Below are positions 41,558 through 51,015 of a stretch of 64,000 nt of DNA, one piece after another. The position numbers and the translations under genes were made by a program. Source of the stretch: Prevotella sp. UBA2754 (GTDB lineage: Bacteria > Bacteroidota > Bacteroidia > Bacteroidales > Bacteroidaceae). The notes under the pieces are model-generated. The model worked only from the letters and a program-made list of their open reading frames with translations, was not told where the DNA came from and did not search any database. The stretch spans positions 244,234 to 308,233 of the forward strand of contig DEJG01000026.1 of assembly GCA_002353295.1 (NCBI GenBank), given 5' to 3'. Positions within the stretch are counted from its first letter, which is position 1, and the number at the start of each line of letters is the position of its first letter.

Positions 41558-43696
41558 ATGTGTCGTTTAATTATTTCTACATTTCTCATTTCCATTTTTC
41601 ATTTGAGCACAGCAAGTGCTCAGAGTTGGACGGCAGATAATGGGAATGGGACGTTTACGAATCCGTTGTTCTACGATGAGTTTTCTGACCCTGATATTCT
41701 GAGGGTGGGTGACGATTATTATCTGGCTGGTACAACCATGCATACCGTACCAGGTCTTGTAATACTGCATTCGAAGGATTTGGTGAACTGGGAGAATATT
41801 TCGTATTGCTTTGATCGTTTCGACTTTGATGATGATGCTTTCTCGTTGAAGAATCATAAGGAGATCTATGGTCGGGGCATTTGGGCACCGTGCATCCGCT
41901 ATGCAAACGGACAGTTCTATGTCTACTCCAACATCAATGGCAAGGGTTTGCAGTGCTATACGGCAAAAGATATCCGTGGCCCATGGAAACATCATAACAT
42001 GAAGGGACATATTCATGACCTCTCAGTACTTTTTGATGATGACGGGAAAATATATGCCATTCATGGTTATGGTGAGGTGAAATGTATTGAATTGAAGCCA
42101 GACATGAGTGGTCCGATAGAAGGGACGGAGCGTACCATTATTCCTGAGGGCAATGCTGTGGGAGAAGGGCACCACATGTACAAGATTAATGGCATGTACT
42201 ACCTCATCTCCACCGACTACTATCCCAATGGGCGTACGCTTTGTTCGCGTTCGAAGAGCATTTGGGGACCCTATGAGACCATCACTATCACAGCCGACGA
42301 GACGTTCGGCTATCATCAGGCACCGCTGACACAGGTGCCGAGAGATGTGAAATACCGCATTGGTGAGGATGGCACGAAATTCGGTATTCCTGAAGTGGAT
42401 AAAGACGCTACAGCCTGTACCAATATCCATCAAGGTGGTATTGTAGAGGATCAGAGTGGACAGTGGTGGGCATTGCTGATGATGGATTTCCACAGCATCG
42501 GGCGTACGGTTACCCTGGCTCCTATCACTTGGAAAGACGGGTGGCCCATGCTAGGCTTAGAGGGTAACTTAGGACGTGCGCCACGTACGTGGCTGAAGCC
42601 TAGCATCCCTGGTGCTGTGACTGATGCCAGCCAGAAGAAGGCTCCTTATGTACGCTCCGACGATTTTGACGGTAAGCAGCTGGGCCGCATCTGGCAGTGG
42701 AACCATAATCCCGATGATAAGATGTGGAGCTTGAAGAACGGGCGTCTGCGTCTGCAGGCTCAGCCTGCCGAACAGTTGATGTGGGCTCGCAACACGCTGA
42801 CCCAACGCGTCATCGGTCCGCAGAGCATCGCCACCGTCGAGCTCTACGTGGGAGGAATGAAGGAAGGCGACGTGGCTGGACTGGGCAACATCAACGTGCC
42901 CTGCTCTTGGATTGGCATCGAGCAAGGCCGCTATGGCTTGCTCCTGCGCTGCTTCGAGCAAGCTACCAACGACACTGTCACTCTGGGCATCGCCTCCTGC
43001 GACGCACCGTTGCAGAAGGTATGGCTCCGCATGGTGGGTGACTTCGATAACGATCAGGTCCACTATGAGTTCTCGCTGAACGGTGAGCATTACCGTCCGC
43101 TGGGGCGTGAGATGCCCCTGTCGTATCAGCTTATCACCTTCCAGGGCTCGCGCCATGCCCTCTTCGCCTTCAACCACAAGGGCAAGAAAGGCGGCTATGC
43201 CGAGTTTGACAACTTCACCGTCGTGGAGCCCATGGCTGACCGCAGCCAGAACATCCCCTATGGTAAGACCTTCCGCATCATCAACCAGGCTACGGGGCGT
43301 CCTGCCATAGCCTTGAAGCACGGACTGCTGCACGATGTGGCCATGCCCACGCATCCTGACCTCACCCCACAGGAAAAGGACAACGAACGACTGACCCACT
43401 TCCGCATCATCGACAAGGGTCAGGGCAAGGTCATCCTACAGTGCGAGGACGGACGCTACGTGTGCTGCTCTGGTTTCGGTATCGCTGGCGATGTCAAACT
43501 GACAAAAGACGAGAAGATGGCAGAGGTATTCCTTTGGCAAGACTATCTCAACCATGAGTTTATGCTCATGTCGATGCGTACACATAAGTATATTGGAAAG
43601 AGTCCAACAACGGGTAGTCCGTATTCCATGGATTTTGTGGGAGCCGATCCTGCCCGCCGTAATGGTGCGGTGCTCCGTTGGGAATCAGTAAAATAG
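41558..43696 (+). CDS. GH43 family glycoside hydrolase with C-terminal beta-sandwich
   Basis: A 712-aa secreted enzyme. Signal peptide about residues 1-22. GH43 five-blade propeller (about 30-340) with catalytic Asp44 (SDPDI), pKa-tuning Asp154 (HDLSVLFDDDG) and acid Glu203 (GEGHHMYK). A C-terminal beta-sandwich (about 365-560, as in xylosidase/arabinofuranosidase subfamilies) is followed by a beta-trefoil-like region to the end. It probably removes xylose or arabinose from plant polysaccharides. The signal-peptide codons 41581-41605 show a weak heptamer pattern. The stop overlaps the convergent chromate gene by 12 bp. Confidence 0.88.
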   Translation: MCRLIISTFLISIFHLSTASAQSWTADNGNGTFTNPLFYDEFSDPDILRVGDDYYLAGTTMHTVPGLVILHSKDLVNWENISYCFDRFDFDDDAFSLKNHKEIYGRGIWAPCIRYANGQFYVYSNINGKGLQCYTAKDIRGPWKHHNMKGHIHDLSVLFDDDGKIYAIHGYGEVKCIELKPDMSGPIEGTERTIIPEGNAVGEGHHMYKINGMYYLISTDYYPNGRTLCSRSKSIWGPYETITITADETFGYHQAPLTQVPRDVKYRIGEDGTKFGIPEVDKDATACTNIHQGGIVEDQSGQWWALLMMDFHSIGRTVTLAPITWKDGWPMLGLEGNLGRAPRTWLKPSIPGAVTDASQKKAPYVRSDDFDGKQLGRIWQWNHNPDDKMWSLKNGRLRLQAQPAEQLMWARNTLTQRVIGPQSIATVELYVGGMKEGDVAGLGNINVPCSWIGIEQGRYGLLLRCFEQATNDTVTLGIASCDAPLQKVWLRMVGDFDNDQVHYEFSLNGEHYRPLGREMPLSYQLITFQGSRHALFAFNHKGKKGGYAEFDNFTVVEPMADRSQNIPYGKTFRIINQATGRPAIALKHGLLHDVAMPTHPDLTPQEKDNERLTHFRIIDKGQGKVILQCEDGRYVCCSGFGIAGDVKLTKDEKMAEVFLWQDYLNHEFMLMSMRTHKYIGKSPTTGSPYSMDFVGADPARRNGAVLRWESVK

Positions 43697-44260
43697 TAAT
43701 AGTCCTGCAAATGCACTATAGCATATCATGCGTATGGGATTGATCTTCAGGTAACCTGTACCGAAGGCAGTGGCCAGAAAGAGGGCACAACTGATATAGA
43801 ACTGCCATGGATTCTCTGAGGGTGTCGAGAAATTGTCATGGGTACAGAGTAATAGCGTTGCTGCGGCCAGTAGTCCTACGACTGCTGGTCGCAGCCCTTT
43901 AAATACGGATTGCACAAGGTGTGAGTTCATATACTTCATGAACATCTTACTAATCAATATCATGAGTATCAGTGAAGGCAATACCAGTGCAAAGGTTGCG
44001 GTGGCAGAACCGAGTACAGCCATTGGTATGCTGTAACCGGCATTTTTAACGGCAGTATAGCCTGCATAGGTGGCAGAATTAATGCCTATAGGCCCTGGCG
44101 TCATCTGCGAGATAGCTACGATATCTGTAAATTCTGAGGCTGACATCCATCCCCAGTGCTCTACCGTTTCATGTTGTATCAGTGACAGCATGCCATAGCC
44201 TCCACCGAATCCGAAGAGCCCTATCTCAAAGAATGTGATGAATAAGTATAGAAATATCAT
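43685..44260 (-). CDS. short-form chromate transporter subunit (CHR family), second of pair
   Basis: A 191-aa CHR-family membrane protein with about six segments and the family pattern FGFGGGYGMLSLIQHE and SQMTPGPIGINSATYAGY. Short CHR proteins act in pairs as one transporter. The open frame extends 40 codons upstream across the other subunit, so ATG 44260 is used; it overlaps the partner's stop by ATGA. Substrate may be chromate or another anion. Confidence 0.87.
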   Translation of the reverse strand: MIFLYLFITFFEIGLFGFGGGYGMLSLIQHETVEHWGWMSASEFTDIVAISQMTPGPIGINSATYAGYTAVKNAGYSIPMAVLGSATATFALVLPSLILMILISKMFMKYMNSHLVQSVFKGLRPAVVGLLAAATLLLCTHDNFSTPSENPWQFYISCALFLATAFGTGYLKINPIRMICYSAFAGLLLFY

Positions 44261-44790
44261 GATGCAATCCTCCCGTAACAATAACCACCGATTCCAGCGG
44301 CAATGATAATCCATATAGGTGATACTCCTAACAGCCATATGAGCAGTGCTGATACAATGGGTATCCAAATGGTAAACCAATTGAGCTCAGCACGACGACC
44401 TAAGTTGAAGGTCGGTACGGCAATCAGTGCCACTACAGCAGGACGAATACCCTTAAACATAGCTGCTATCACACGATTGTCTTCGAACTGGTGGAAAAAG
44501 ATGGCTATAGCTAGGATAATTAGAAACGAGGGTAGGGCAGTGCCTAATGCTGTGGCTACGGCACCTCGTACCTTATTTAATTTATACCCTACAAAGATAC
44601 TGATATTGATGGCAAACACTCCAGGACAGCTTTGGGCGATAGCTATCAGATCGAGCATTTCTTCTTTCCCAATCCATTTGTGTTTGTTGACCACCTCTTC
44701 TTCAATCAAAGGAATCATGGCATATCCACCGCCGAGGGTGAACATGCCAATCTTAAAGAAGGTTCTAAATGATTCTAAATAGATATTCAA
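44257..44790 (-). CDS. short-form chromate transporter subunit (CHR family), first of pair
   Basis: A 177-aa CHR-family protein with FTLGGGYAMIPLIEEE and AQSCPGVFAINISIFVGYK. The start is a TTG at 44790 inside an octamer array. No ATG is available before NIYLESFRTFFKIG. It forms the heterodimer partner of the next gene. The array also carries the purL stop, so the two genes are joined by the repeat. Confidence 0.85.
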   Translation of the reverse strand: MNIYLESFRTFFKIGMFTLGGGYAMIPLIEEEVVNKHKWIGKEEMLDLIAIAQSCPGVFAINISIFVGYKLNKVRGAVATALGTALPSFLIILAIAIFFHQFEDNRVIAAMFKGIRPAVVALIAVPTFNLGRRAELNWFTIWIPIVSALLIWLLGVSPIWIIIAAGIGGYCYGRIAS

Positions 44791-44819
44791 TTTTTCAATC
44801 CTTCAATCCTTCAATTTTT
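44786..44819 (-). repeat. octamer array TTCAATCC at the purL-chromate transporter junction
   Basis: Plus-strand units TTCAATTT, TTCAATCC, TTCAATCC, TTCAATTT, TTC. On the coding strand this is the GATTGAAG word of 29527. The array encodes the last residues and TGA of purL and touches the TTG start of the next gene. Confidence 0.87.
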
Positions 44820-47800
44820 CCTCCACCCATTTACGAGCATTCACGAAGGCTTCAATCCATGGGGTTACCTCGTCCATACGACGCTCTTCTGGATACCATG
44901 CACACTGCCATGGGAATACGGCACGCTCCAAATGTGGCATCATACAGAGATGACGGCCATCCTCTGAGCAGATACCTGCTACGTTATAATCGGAACCGTT
45001 AGGATTAGCAGGGTAACCAGCGTAGTTGTATTTTGCAATTACAGGGTAAGCACTCTCTGCTTCAGGCAGTGAGAACTTGCCTTCTCCATGAGCTACCCAC
45101 AACCCCAGCTTATTGCCGCTGAGTGAACCGAACATTACGCTGTTGTTCTGTGGAATGTCCAAAGAGATAAACTCACTCTCAAACTTGTGAGAATCGTTAT
45201 GTAGCATCTTGGCACCTTTAGCACCTGTCAGACCGAGTTCCACCATCAACTGACATCCGTTGCAGATACCCAGTGAGAGGGTGTTCTTGCGGGCATAGAA
45301 CTTATCAAGGGCTTCCTTGGCCTTGGGATTGTAGAGGAAAGCACCAGCCCATCCCTTTGCTGAACCCAGCACGTCGGAGTTGGAGAAACCACCACAGAAC
45401 ACAATCATGTTGATGTCTTCCAGTGTTTCGCGACCACTGATCAGGTCGGTCATCATCACGTCTTTCACATCGAAGCCAGCCAGATACAAGCAGTAGGCCA
45501 TCTCGCGCTCACCGTTGGTTCCCTTCTCACGAATGATAGCGGCTTTAGGAAGTTGGGAGTTGGGAGTTGAGAGTTGAGAGTTTCTCCAGCGATCGGGATT
45601 CAAACCATATTGGGCGAGTGTGCCTGTGAAGTCCTTATTGAACTTCATCTCTAGCGGTTGCTGCTTATAGTTCTCATAGCGTTCCTTCGCCTTGCCATTG
45701 AAACTCTGCTTGCGATCGAGCAGATAACTGGTCTTGTACCATACATCGCGCAGATGGTCAATATCGAAGCTAAGTTCCTTATCCTCAGCAACCACAACCA
45801 AATGGCGTCCTTCCTCCACAGGATAACCGATCTTGGCATAGCCTACACCAACTTCTTCCATGAATTCCTTGAACGCAGCCTTATGTTCGTCGCTCACCTG
45901 AACTACCACACCGGGGTTCTCTGCAAATAGTGCTTTGACAATATCGCCGTCTTTGCAGACATCATGCACATTGATGTGCATGCCACCATTGGTATTGGCG
46001 AAACACATTTCTAGCAGGGTGGTAATCAAACCGCCGGCAGAGATGTCATGACCAGCCAAAATCCAGCCCTTCTCTATCATCTGCTGAACAGCCATGAATG
46101 CATCAGCAAAGTATTCGGCATTCTTGACGGTAGGTACATCTGAACCTACCTTGCCCAGACTCTGTGCGAAGGCAGAACCACCGAGGTGTTGCTCATCGAA
46201 TGAGAAATCTATGTGGTATAATGAAGTACGCTTGTCATTTCTGATGACAGGAGAAACTACCTTCCTGATATCAGATACCTCGCCGCCTGCTGATACTATC
46301 ACGGTTCCTGGAGAAATAATCTTCTCTCCGTTAGGATACTGCTGGGTCAGCGACAACGAGTCTTTACCTGTAGGCACATTGATTTGCAGTTCACAGCAGA
46401 AATCGCTCAGGGCCTTCACACCAGCATAGAGACGGGCATCCTCACCTTCCTGTGAGCGGCAAGGCCACATCCAGTTGGCTGAGAGCGAAATAGACTCCAT
46501 ACCGTCGGCTAATGGTGCCCATACGATATTGGTCAGAGCCTCGGCAACAGAGAGTACAGAACCTGCAGCAGGGTCTGCCAGACCAGCCTGTGGAGCATGA
46601 CCGATGGCTGTGGCTATACCCTTGCGACCACGATAGTCGAGAGCTACCACACCACAGTCGCTCAGTGGCAACTGAATCTTACCCTGACACTGCTGACGGG
46701 CAATCTTACCCGTTACGGAACGGTCAACCTTGTTAGTCAACCAGTCTTTGCAGGCCACAGCCTCCAACTGGAGCACGCGTTCCAGGTATTCGCTGATTTT
46801 ATCTGAGTAATCTGAATAGTCAGAGTAATCGGAAGGCTTCGCATATTTCACGTCCTCATATTGGTGTTCTACCGTATTGTCGCGCATGATGGTCTTGGGC
46901 GAGTGGCCAAACATCTGGGCAACATCCAGGTCGAAAGGCTTTACACCATCGCCTTGTTTAAACGAGAAGTGGGCATCGCCAGTAGTCTCACCAACTACAT
47001 ATAATGGGGCGCGTTCGCGCTCAGCAATCTTCTGTACGTGCTCAATGTGTTTTTCGTCAATCAGCAAGCCCATACGCTCCTGACTCTCATTGGCGATAAT
47101 TTCTTTGCTCGACAGCGTCTTGTCGCCGATAGGCAATTTGGTCATGTCGATTTCACCGCCGCACTCCTCGACCAATTCGGAGAGACAGTTTAGGTGGCCG
47201 GCTGATCCGTGGTCGTGGATAGAAACCACAGGGTTGGTGTCTTCCTCACACAGCGCACGTACCAAATTGTAGGCACGCTTCTGCATTTCTGGGTTGGCAC
47301 GCTGGATGGCATTCAGCTCAATACCGTTAGAATAGCGACCCGTATCTACTGATGATACGGAACCGCCACCGAGTCCGATGCGATAATTGTCACCACCGAC
47401 AACCACTACCTTATTGCCCTTCTGGGGCTCTTTCTTCAGACAGTCACGCTTGGTACCGTAACCGACACCGCCAGCCAACATAATAACCTTGTCGTATGCA
47501 TATTTAGTATCGTTGGCTTCTTGATGCTCAAAGGTCAGCACGGAACCACAAATCAGTGGCTGACCGAACTTGTTACCAAAGTCACTGGCACCATTCGAAG
47601 CCTTGATCAGAATTTGCTCTGGTGTCTGATACAGCCATTGACGAACAGGAAGAATGTCCTCCCAGTCACGGTCGGCATCTTCAATGCGAGGATAAGCCGT
47701 CATATATACTGCTGTACCGGCAATAGGCCATGAACCGACACCACCGCCCATACGGTCGCGAATCTCACCACCTGTTCCCGTTGCAGCACCATTGAAGGGT

Positions 47801-48567
47801 TCTACAGTGGTGGGGAAATTGTGGGTCTCTGCCTTCAGCGAGATAACACTCTCGATGTCCTTCACACGGAAGTAATCGCTAGTCGATTGATCGGCTGGGG
47901 CAAATTGCTCAACTACCGGACCTTGTGCAAAGGCAACATTATCCTTATAGGCTGAGAGAATCTTGTTGGGATTCTCCTGTGTGGTCTTCTTAATCATGGC
48001 AAAAAGACTCGACTCCATCTCTTTACCGTCGATGATGAAGGTGCCACCGAAAATCTTATGGCGGCAGTGCTCTGAATTAATCTGAGCAAATCCGAAAATC
48101 TCAGAGTCTGTCAGTGGGCGACCATTCTCTTTCTCAATCTTGTGCAAATACTCAATCTCCTCAGGCGAGAGGGCCAGACCTTCCTGCTCGTTATATTCTT
48201 CCAGATTGTCCACATACTTGATAGGCTCTGGCTGAATATTAATCGTGAAGATGTCTTGGTTCAGCCCCTTGTACATGCGTTGCAGCATGGGGTCGTGTTC
48301 TGCATCCTCAGAATCAACGGGGAAATATTCTTCAATGCGCTGAATACCTTTCAGTCCCATGTTCTGAGTAATTTCAACAGCGTTGGTTGACCATGGAGTC
48401 ACCATCTCTCGACGCGGACCGACAAAATGTCCTTCGAGAGTCTCGTCGCTAAGCAATTCGGCTTCGCCATAAAGCCAACAGAGTTCCTTAACTTCGTCTT
48501 CTTTCAGCTGATGGTCAGCTTGCGTGGCAATCACGCTATTCTGTGGGGTTTTGAAAAAGAGAATCAT
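44803..48567 (-). CDS. purL: phosphoribosylformylglycinamidine synthase, large single-chain form
   Basis: A 1254-aa single-chain FGAM synthase, step four of purine synthesis. An N-terminal PurS-like part, two AIRS-like halves with ATP and substrate sites (GFAQINSEHCRHKIFGGTF, HDHGSAGHLN), and a C-terminal glutaminase with nucleophile Cys in LGICNGCQLM and His in PHLERAVFPWQ. The start at 48567 (MILFFKTP) agrees with the promoter. Two repeat arrays are read in frame: SDYSDYSDYSD at residues 578-589 and NSQLSTPNSQLP at 996-1007, the latter just before the glutaminase domain. Confidence 0.95.
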   Translation of the reverse strand: MILFFKTPQNSVIATQADHQLKEDEVKELCWLYGEAELLSDETLEGHFVGPRREMVTPWSTNAVEITQNMGLKGIQRIEEYFPVDSEDAEHDPMLQRMYKGLNQDIFTINIQPEPIKYVDNLEEYNEQEGLALSPEEIEYLHKIEKENGRPLTDSEIFGFAQINSEHCRHKIFGGTFIIDGKEMESSLFAMIKKTTQENPNKILSAYKDNVAFAQGPVVEQFAPADQSTSDYFRVKDIESVISLKAETHNFPTTVEPFNGAATGTGGEIRDRMGGGVGSWPIAGTAVYMTAYPRIEDADRDWEDILPVRQWLYQTPEQILIKASNGASDFGNKFGQPLICGSVLTFEHQEANDTKYAYDKVIMLAGGVGYGTKRDCLKKEPQKGNKVVVVGGDNYRIGLGGGSVSSVDTGRYSNGIELNAIQRANPEMQKRAYNLVRALCEEDTNPVVSIHDHGSAGHLNCLSELVEECGGEIDMTKLPIGDKTLSSKEIIANESQERMGLLIDEKHIEHVQKIAERERAPLYVVGETTGDAHFSFKQGDGVKPFDLDVAQMFGHSPKTIMRDNTVEHQYEDVKYAKPSDYSDYSDYSDKISEYLERVLQLEAVACKDWLTNKVDRSVTGKIARQQCQGKIQLPLSDCGVVALDYRGRKGIATAIGHAPQAGLADPAAGSVLSVAEALTNIVWAPLADGMESISLSANWMWPCRSQEGEDARLYAGVKALSDFCCELQINVPTGKDSLSLTQQYPNGEKIISPGTVIVSAGGEVSDIRKVVSPVIRNDKRTSLYHIDFSFDEQHLGGSAFAQSLGKVGSDVPTVKNAEYFADAFMAVQQMIEKGWILAGHDISAGGLITTLLEMCFANTNGGMHINVHDVCKDGDIVKALFAENPGVVVQVSDEHKAAFKEFMEEVGVGYAKIGYPVEEGRHLVVVAEDKELSFDIDHLRDVWYKTSYLLDRKQSFNGKAKERYENYKQQPLEMKFNKDFTGTLAQYGLNPDRWRNSQLSTPNSQLPKAAIIREKGTNGEREMAYCLYLAGFDVKDVMMTDLISGRETLEDINMIVFCGGFSNSDVLGSAKGWAGAFLYNPKAKEALDKFYARKNTLSLGICNGCQLMVELGLTGAKGAKMLHNDSHKFESEFISLDIPQNNSVMFGSLSGNKLGLWVAHGEGKFSLPEAESAYPVIAKYNYAGYPANPNGSDYNVAGICSEDGRHLCMMPHLERAVFPWQCAWYPEERRMDEVTPWIEAFVNARKWVEEKLKD
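45551..45583 (-). repeat. in-frame heptamer array AGTTGAG in purL
   Basis: Plus-strand units AGTTGGG, AGTTGGG, AGTTGAG, AGTTGAG, AGTTT. The coding strand reads NSQLSTPNSQLP, the same peptide as in the glycosyltransferase at 10373, in the linker before the glutaminase domain. Confidence 0.9.
46801..46833 (-). repeat. in-frame nonamer array encoding SDY repeats in purL
   Basis: Plus-strand units TCTGAGTAA, TCTGAATAG, TCAGAGTAA, TCGGA with 9-bp period. On the coding strand this gives Ser-Asp-Tyr three times and a fourth Ser-Asp, then KISEYLERV. The place corresponds to a surface loop between the two AIRS-like halves. Confidence 0.82.
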
Positions 48568-48598
48568 ATCTTTTACCTTATTAATTTTAATTTGGATG

Positions 48599-48630
48599 CA
48601 AAGGTAATCATTTTCTGTAGAATATCCAAA
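48599..48630 (-). promoter_or_regulatory. purL promoter
   Basis: Minus strand TTTG (48630-48627), 20-nt spacer, TACCTTTG (48606-48599), about 28 nt before the purL ATG. It lies in the 82-bp gap after guaD, so purL need not depend on the upstream genes. No purine riboswitch is visible. Confidence 0.78.
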
Positions 48631-48649
48631 CTGATGTGTTGTTTTTACA

Positions 48650-49918
48650 TTATTTGATTTCTTTACCACGACAGAAGCGGTGGACGATATGTCGATCATC
48701 ACCTGTGTAGATGAAACGCTCAAGACGTTGTAGAAGAGTATAATCATCAGGGTAGAGATCCGAATCGTCAATGACTAAGGCATCGAAATCGTAACCTTTT
48801 TCGAAACTGCCTACACGACCGAAAAAACTGCCCCCCGACTTAGTCGCCAACCAGAAAGCCTCAGCCAAAGTGAGGAAGGGCAATCGATGGTTGCTTTGCT
48901 GATAATGTATTTTGCTTACCTGTATGGCATAAACCATCATACGGAAAATGCTGAGGTCATGCCCACCACTGATGTCACTACCCAATCCTACGCGAATGCC
49001 TTCGTCAAGGAAAGAACGAATGGACGCCATACCCGATGCGACATTGAAATTAGAAGTGGGGCAATGGGCTACCATTACATGGTTGTCTCGTATTAGTTGG
49101 CGTTCTTCGGCATTGCTCCATACACAGTGAGCCATCACTGTTGGGGTCTGTCCGAAAAGACCATATCGGCAATAGGCATCTCCATAATTGTTACTCTCTG
49201 GTTCCAGCTCGCGAACTAAGTCTATCTCCGAAAGATTTTCGGATAGATGCGACTGTACGGGGAGTTGGAAACTGTGAGCTATTTCGCCACAGGCTTGTAA
49301 TAATTCAGGTGTACAAGATGGAATGAAGCGGGGCGTGACAATAGGGCGTACCAGTGCGCTGGTGTCATTAAAGTCCACAACTAATCGCTGCATTCCACTG
49401 ATATATTCGGCTACCGTTTCCTGAAGGCTTTCAGGACAGTTCCGGTTCATAGCCACTTTGCCTATTAGCGCTCCCATGCCAGCCTCACGGAAGAGTTCCA
49501 TCAGCTTGCAAGTGCTGGCAGTATGGGAAGTGGCAAAGACACAGGCCCGCATCGTACCCACTCGCCACAGATGTCGGATAAACCTATGATAGATTCGTTC
49601 GGCGTAGTCTATATCGCAAAATTTGGATTCTTCAGGAAAAGTATAGTTAGTGAGCCAAGGCAATAATTCAAGGTCCATCGCGATACCTTGATTGTGATAT
49701 TGTGGAGCGTGGACATGCATGTCATTCATTGCTGGAATCAGCAAACAATTGCCGAAGTCAACCACTTTGGAGTTGGGACACCTCAGAGCGTCAAGACTAG
49801 AGGCTACGCCGCAAACGAGTCCGTTAGCATCGACAGCTACATAACCATTTTCAAGTATTTCAAAATGATCACGTTGTGGAGTGTAGATGATATTTGACTT
49901 GTATACAGTCTTAGTCAT
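48650..49918 (-). CDS. guaD: guanine deaminase-like amidohydrolase
   Basis: A 422-aa zinc amidohydrolase. Metal motif NDMHVHAPQY, QSHLSENLSEI, VMAHCVW and SDISGGHDLSIFRMM, in the order and form of guanine deaminase, which converts guanine to xanthine. The start ATG at 49918 (MTKTVYKSNIIYTPQRD) is preferred over an upstream extension of 12 codons. It lies 25 bp after the small membrane protein gene and just upstream of purL, a fitting purine neighbour. Confidence 0.87.
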   Translation of the reverse strand: MTKTVYKSNIIYTPQRDHFEILENGYVAVDANGLVCGVASSLDALRCPNSKVVDFGNCLLIPAMNDMHVHAPQYHNQGIAMDLELLPWLTNYTFPEESKFCDIDYAERIYHRFIRHLWRVGTMRACVFATSHTASTCKLMELFREAGMGALIGKVAMNRNCPESLQETVAEYISGMQRLVVDFNDTSALVRPIVTPRFIPSCTPELLQACGEIAHSFQLPVQSHLSENLSEIDLVRELEPESNNYGDAYCRYGLFGQTPTVMAHCVWSNAEERQLIRDNHVMVAHCPTSNFNVASGMASIRSFLDEGIRVGLGSDISGGHDLSIFRMMVYAIQVSKIHYQQSNHRLPFLTLAEAFWLATKSGGSFFGRVGSFEKGYDFDALVIDDSDLYPDDYTLLQRLERFIYTGDDRHIVHRFCRGKEIK

Positions 49919-49943
49919 TGTTTTTGTTATGCAGATATGCTGT

Positions 49944-50318
49944 CTATTCTTCACTAAACTCTACGTATTCGCCTTCTTCTCCTTCATAGATTTTTTTAGT
50001 CTCCCGTTGTTTACGACAGTCGATAATAGTTTCACCTGTAGCAGTAGTGGTATGAATCTCTTCTGGTTCATCAATTTTAGTATCTTTTGGCTTAGCGGCA
50101 CGAGGCTGTACGGGTTCGCTGGGCGTCCTCCAGCTATAGTGATACTGGCGTTGCTGGCGTCCTGTCTCATCACGATATCTTTGTGCCTCTTCGTCAGCAG
50201 CTTTCTTGGCTTTCAACTTGGCTTCTTTAAGGGACCTGATAATACTACCACTAGACAGGAGTAGAATAAAAATGACAATAAAGACAACGAAAAGAATAAA
50301 GCCTATGTTTTCTTTCAT
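49944..50318 (-). CDS. small single-pass membrane protein (DUF4834-like)
   Basis: A 124-aa protein: one membrane segment (residues 6-26), then a charged helix (EAKLKAKKAADEEAQRYRDE) and an acidic low-complexity tail ending EGEYVEFSEE. It resembles DUF4834 proteins that lie next to phosphatidylserine genes in Bacteroidetes. No function can be read. It follows pssA by nine bases and guaD follows it by 25, all one direction. Confidence 0.6.
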   Translation of the reverse strand: MKENIGFILFVVFIVIFILLLSSGSIIRSLKEAKLKAKKAADEEAQRYRDETGRQQRQYHYSWRTPSEPVQPRAAKPKDTKIDEPEEIHTTTATGETIIDCRKQRETKKIYEGEEGEYVEFSEE

Positions 50319-50327
50319 AGTAGTTTA

Positions 50328-51005
50328 TTATTGGTTTTGGGTAAAAACAGAAAGGACAACATACCATGCGATGATGAAAGCAATACCCACTACACCAAAG
50401 CAGAGCAGAGGGATGCAGCTGATGAGAAAACAGTATTTCAGCTTATTCTCCTTGAATCCCCAGTGCTTGAATTTCAGAGCAAACATAGGAATCTCAGAAA
50501 CCAGTAAGTAACAACTAATTAACATGCCAAAGAATACGGCATAATATAGATAAGAAGATGAGGTAAGCCAATCGCCTGCTCCAACGAGAAGTGCTCCCCA
50601 GAAGAGAGCATTGGCAGGAGTGGGGAGTCCGATGAATCCCATAGCCTGTCGCTCGTCGAGGTTGAATTTAGCCAAGCGCAAAGCTGAGAATGCTGCCATG
50701 AGGAAAGCTGCATAAGCAAGATAGTGCCAAGGAAGATAATCGGCTCCTTGTTTCAGAAAATCGAAGATGATAGCAGAAGGGGCAAAGCCGAAGGTAATGT
50801 CGTCTGCTAAGGAGTCGAGTTCCTTGCCGATAGGGGAGGAAACTCCTAATAGTCGGGCACTCATGCCATCAAAGAAATCGAAAACAGCTCCTATCACAAT
50901 AAATAACAAGGCAATATTCCATACGCCACAGAATGCCCAATAAGTAGCAATACAACCAGAAATCAGGTTGCAGCAAGTGATGGTATTGGGAATGTGTTTC
51001 TTCAT
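50328..51005 (-). CDS. pssA: CDP-diacylglycerol-serine O-phosphatidyltransferase
   Basis: A 225-aa CDP-alcohol phosphatidyltransferase with about seven membrane segments and the catalytic motif in DGMSARLLGVSSPIGKELDS followed by LADD. It makes phosphatidylserine from CDP-diacylglycerol and serine. It lies ten bases after psd, which decarboxylates the product, so the pair makes phosphatidylethanolamine, the donor that the protein at 2144 would need. Confidence 0.93.
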   Translation of the reverse strand: MKKHIPNTITCCNLISGCIATYWAFCGVWNIALLFIVIGAVFDFFDGMSARLLGVSSPIGKELDSLADDITFGFAPSAIIFDFLKQGADYLPWHYLAYAAFLMAAFSALRLAKFNLDERQAMGFIGLPTPANALFWGALLVGAGDWLTSSSYLYYAVFFGMLISCYLLVSEIPMFALKFKHWGFKENKLKYCFLISCIPLLCFGVVGIAFIIAWYVVLSVFTQNQ

Positions 51006-51015
51006 ATGCTTGATG

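Noticed and set aside
43685..44790. Split chromate transporter considered as a frameshifted single gene.
   Set aside because: Short CHR proteins normally come in pairs, and each half here has its own GGGY and PG motif set with an ATGA overlap.
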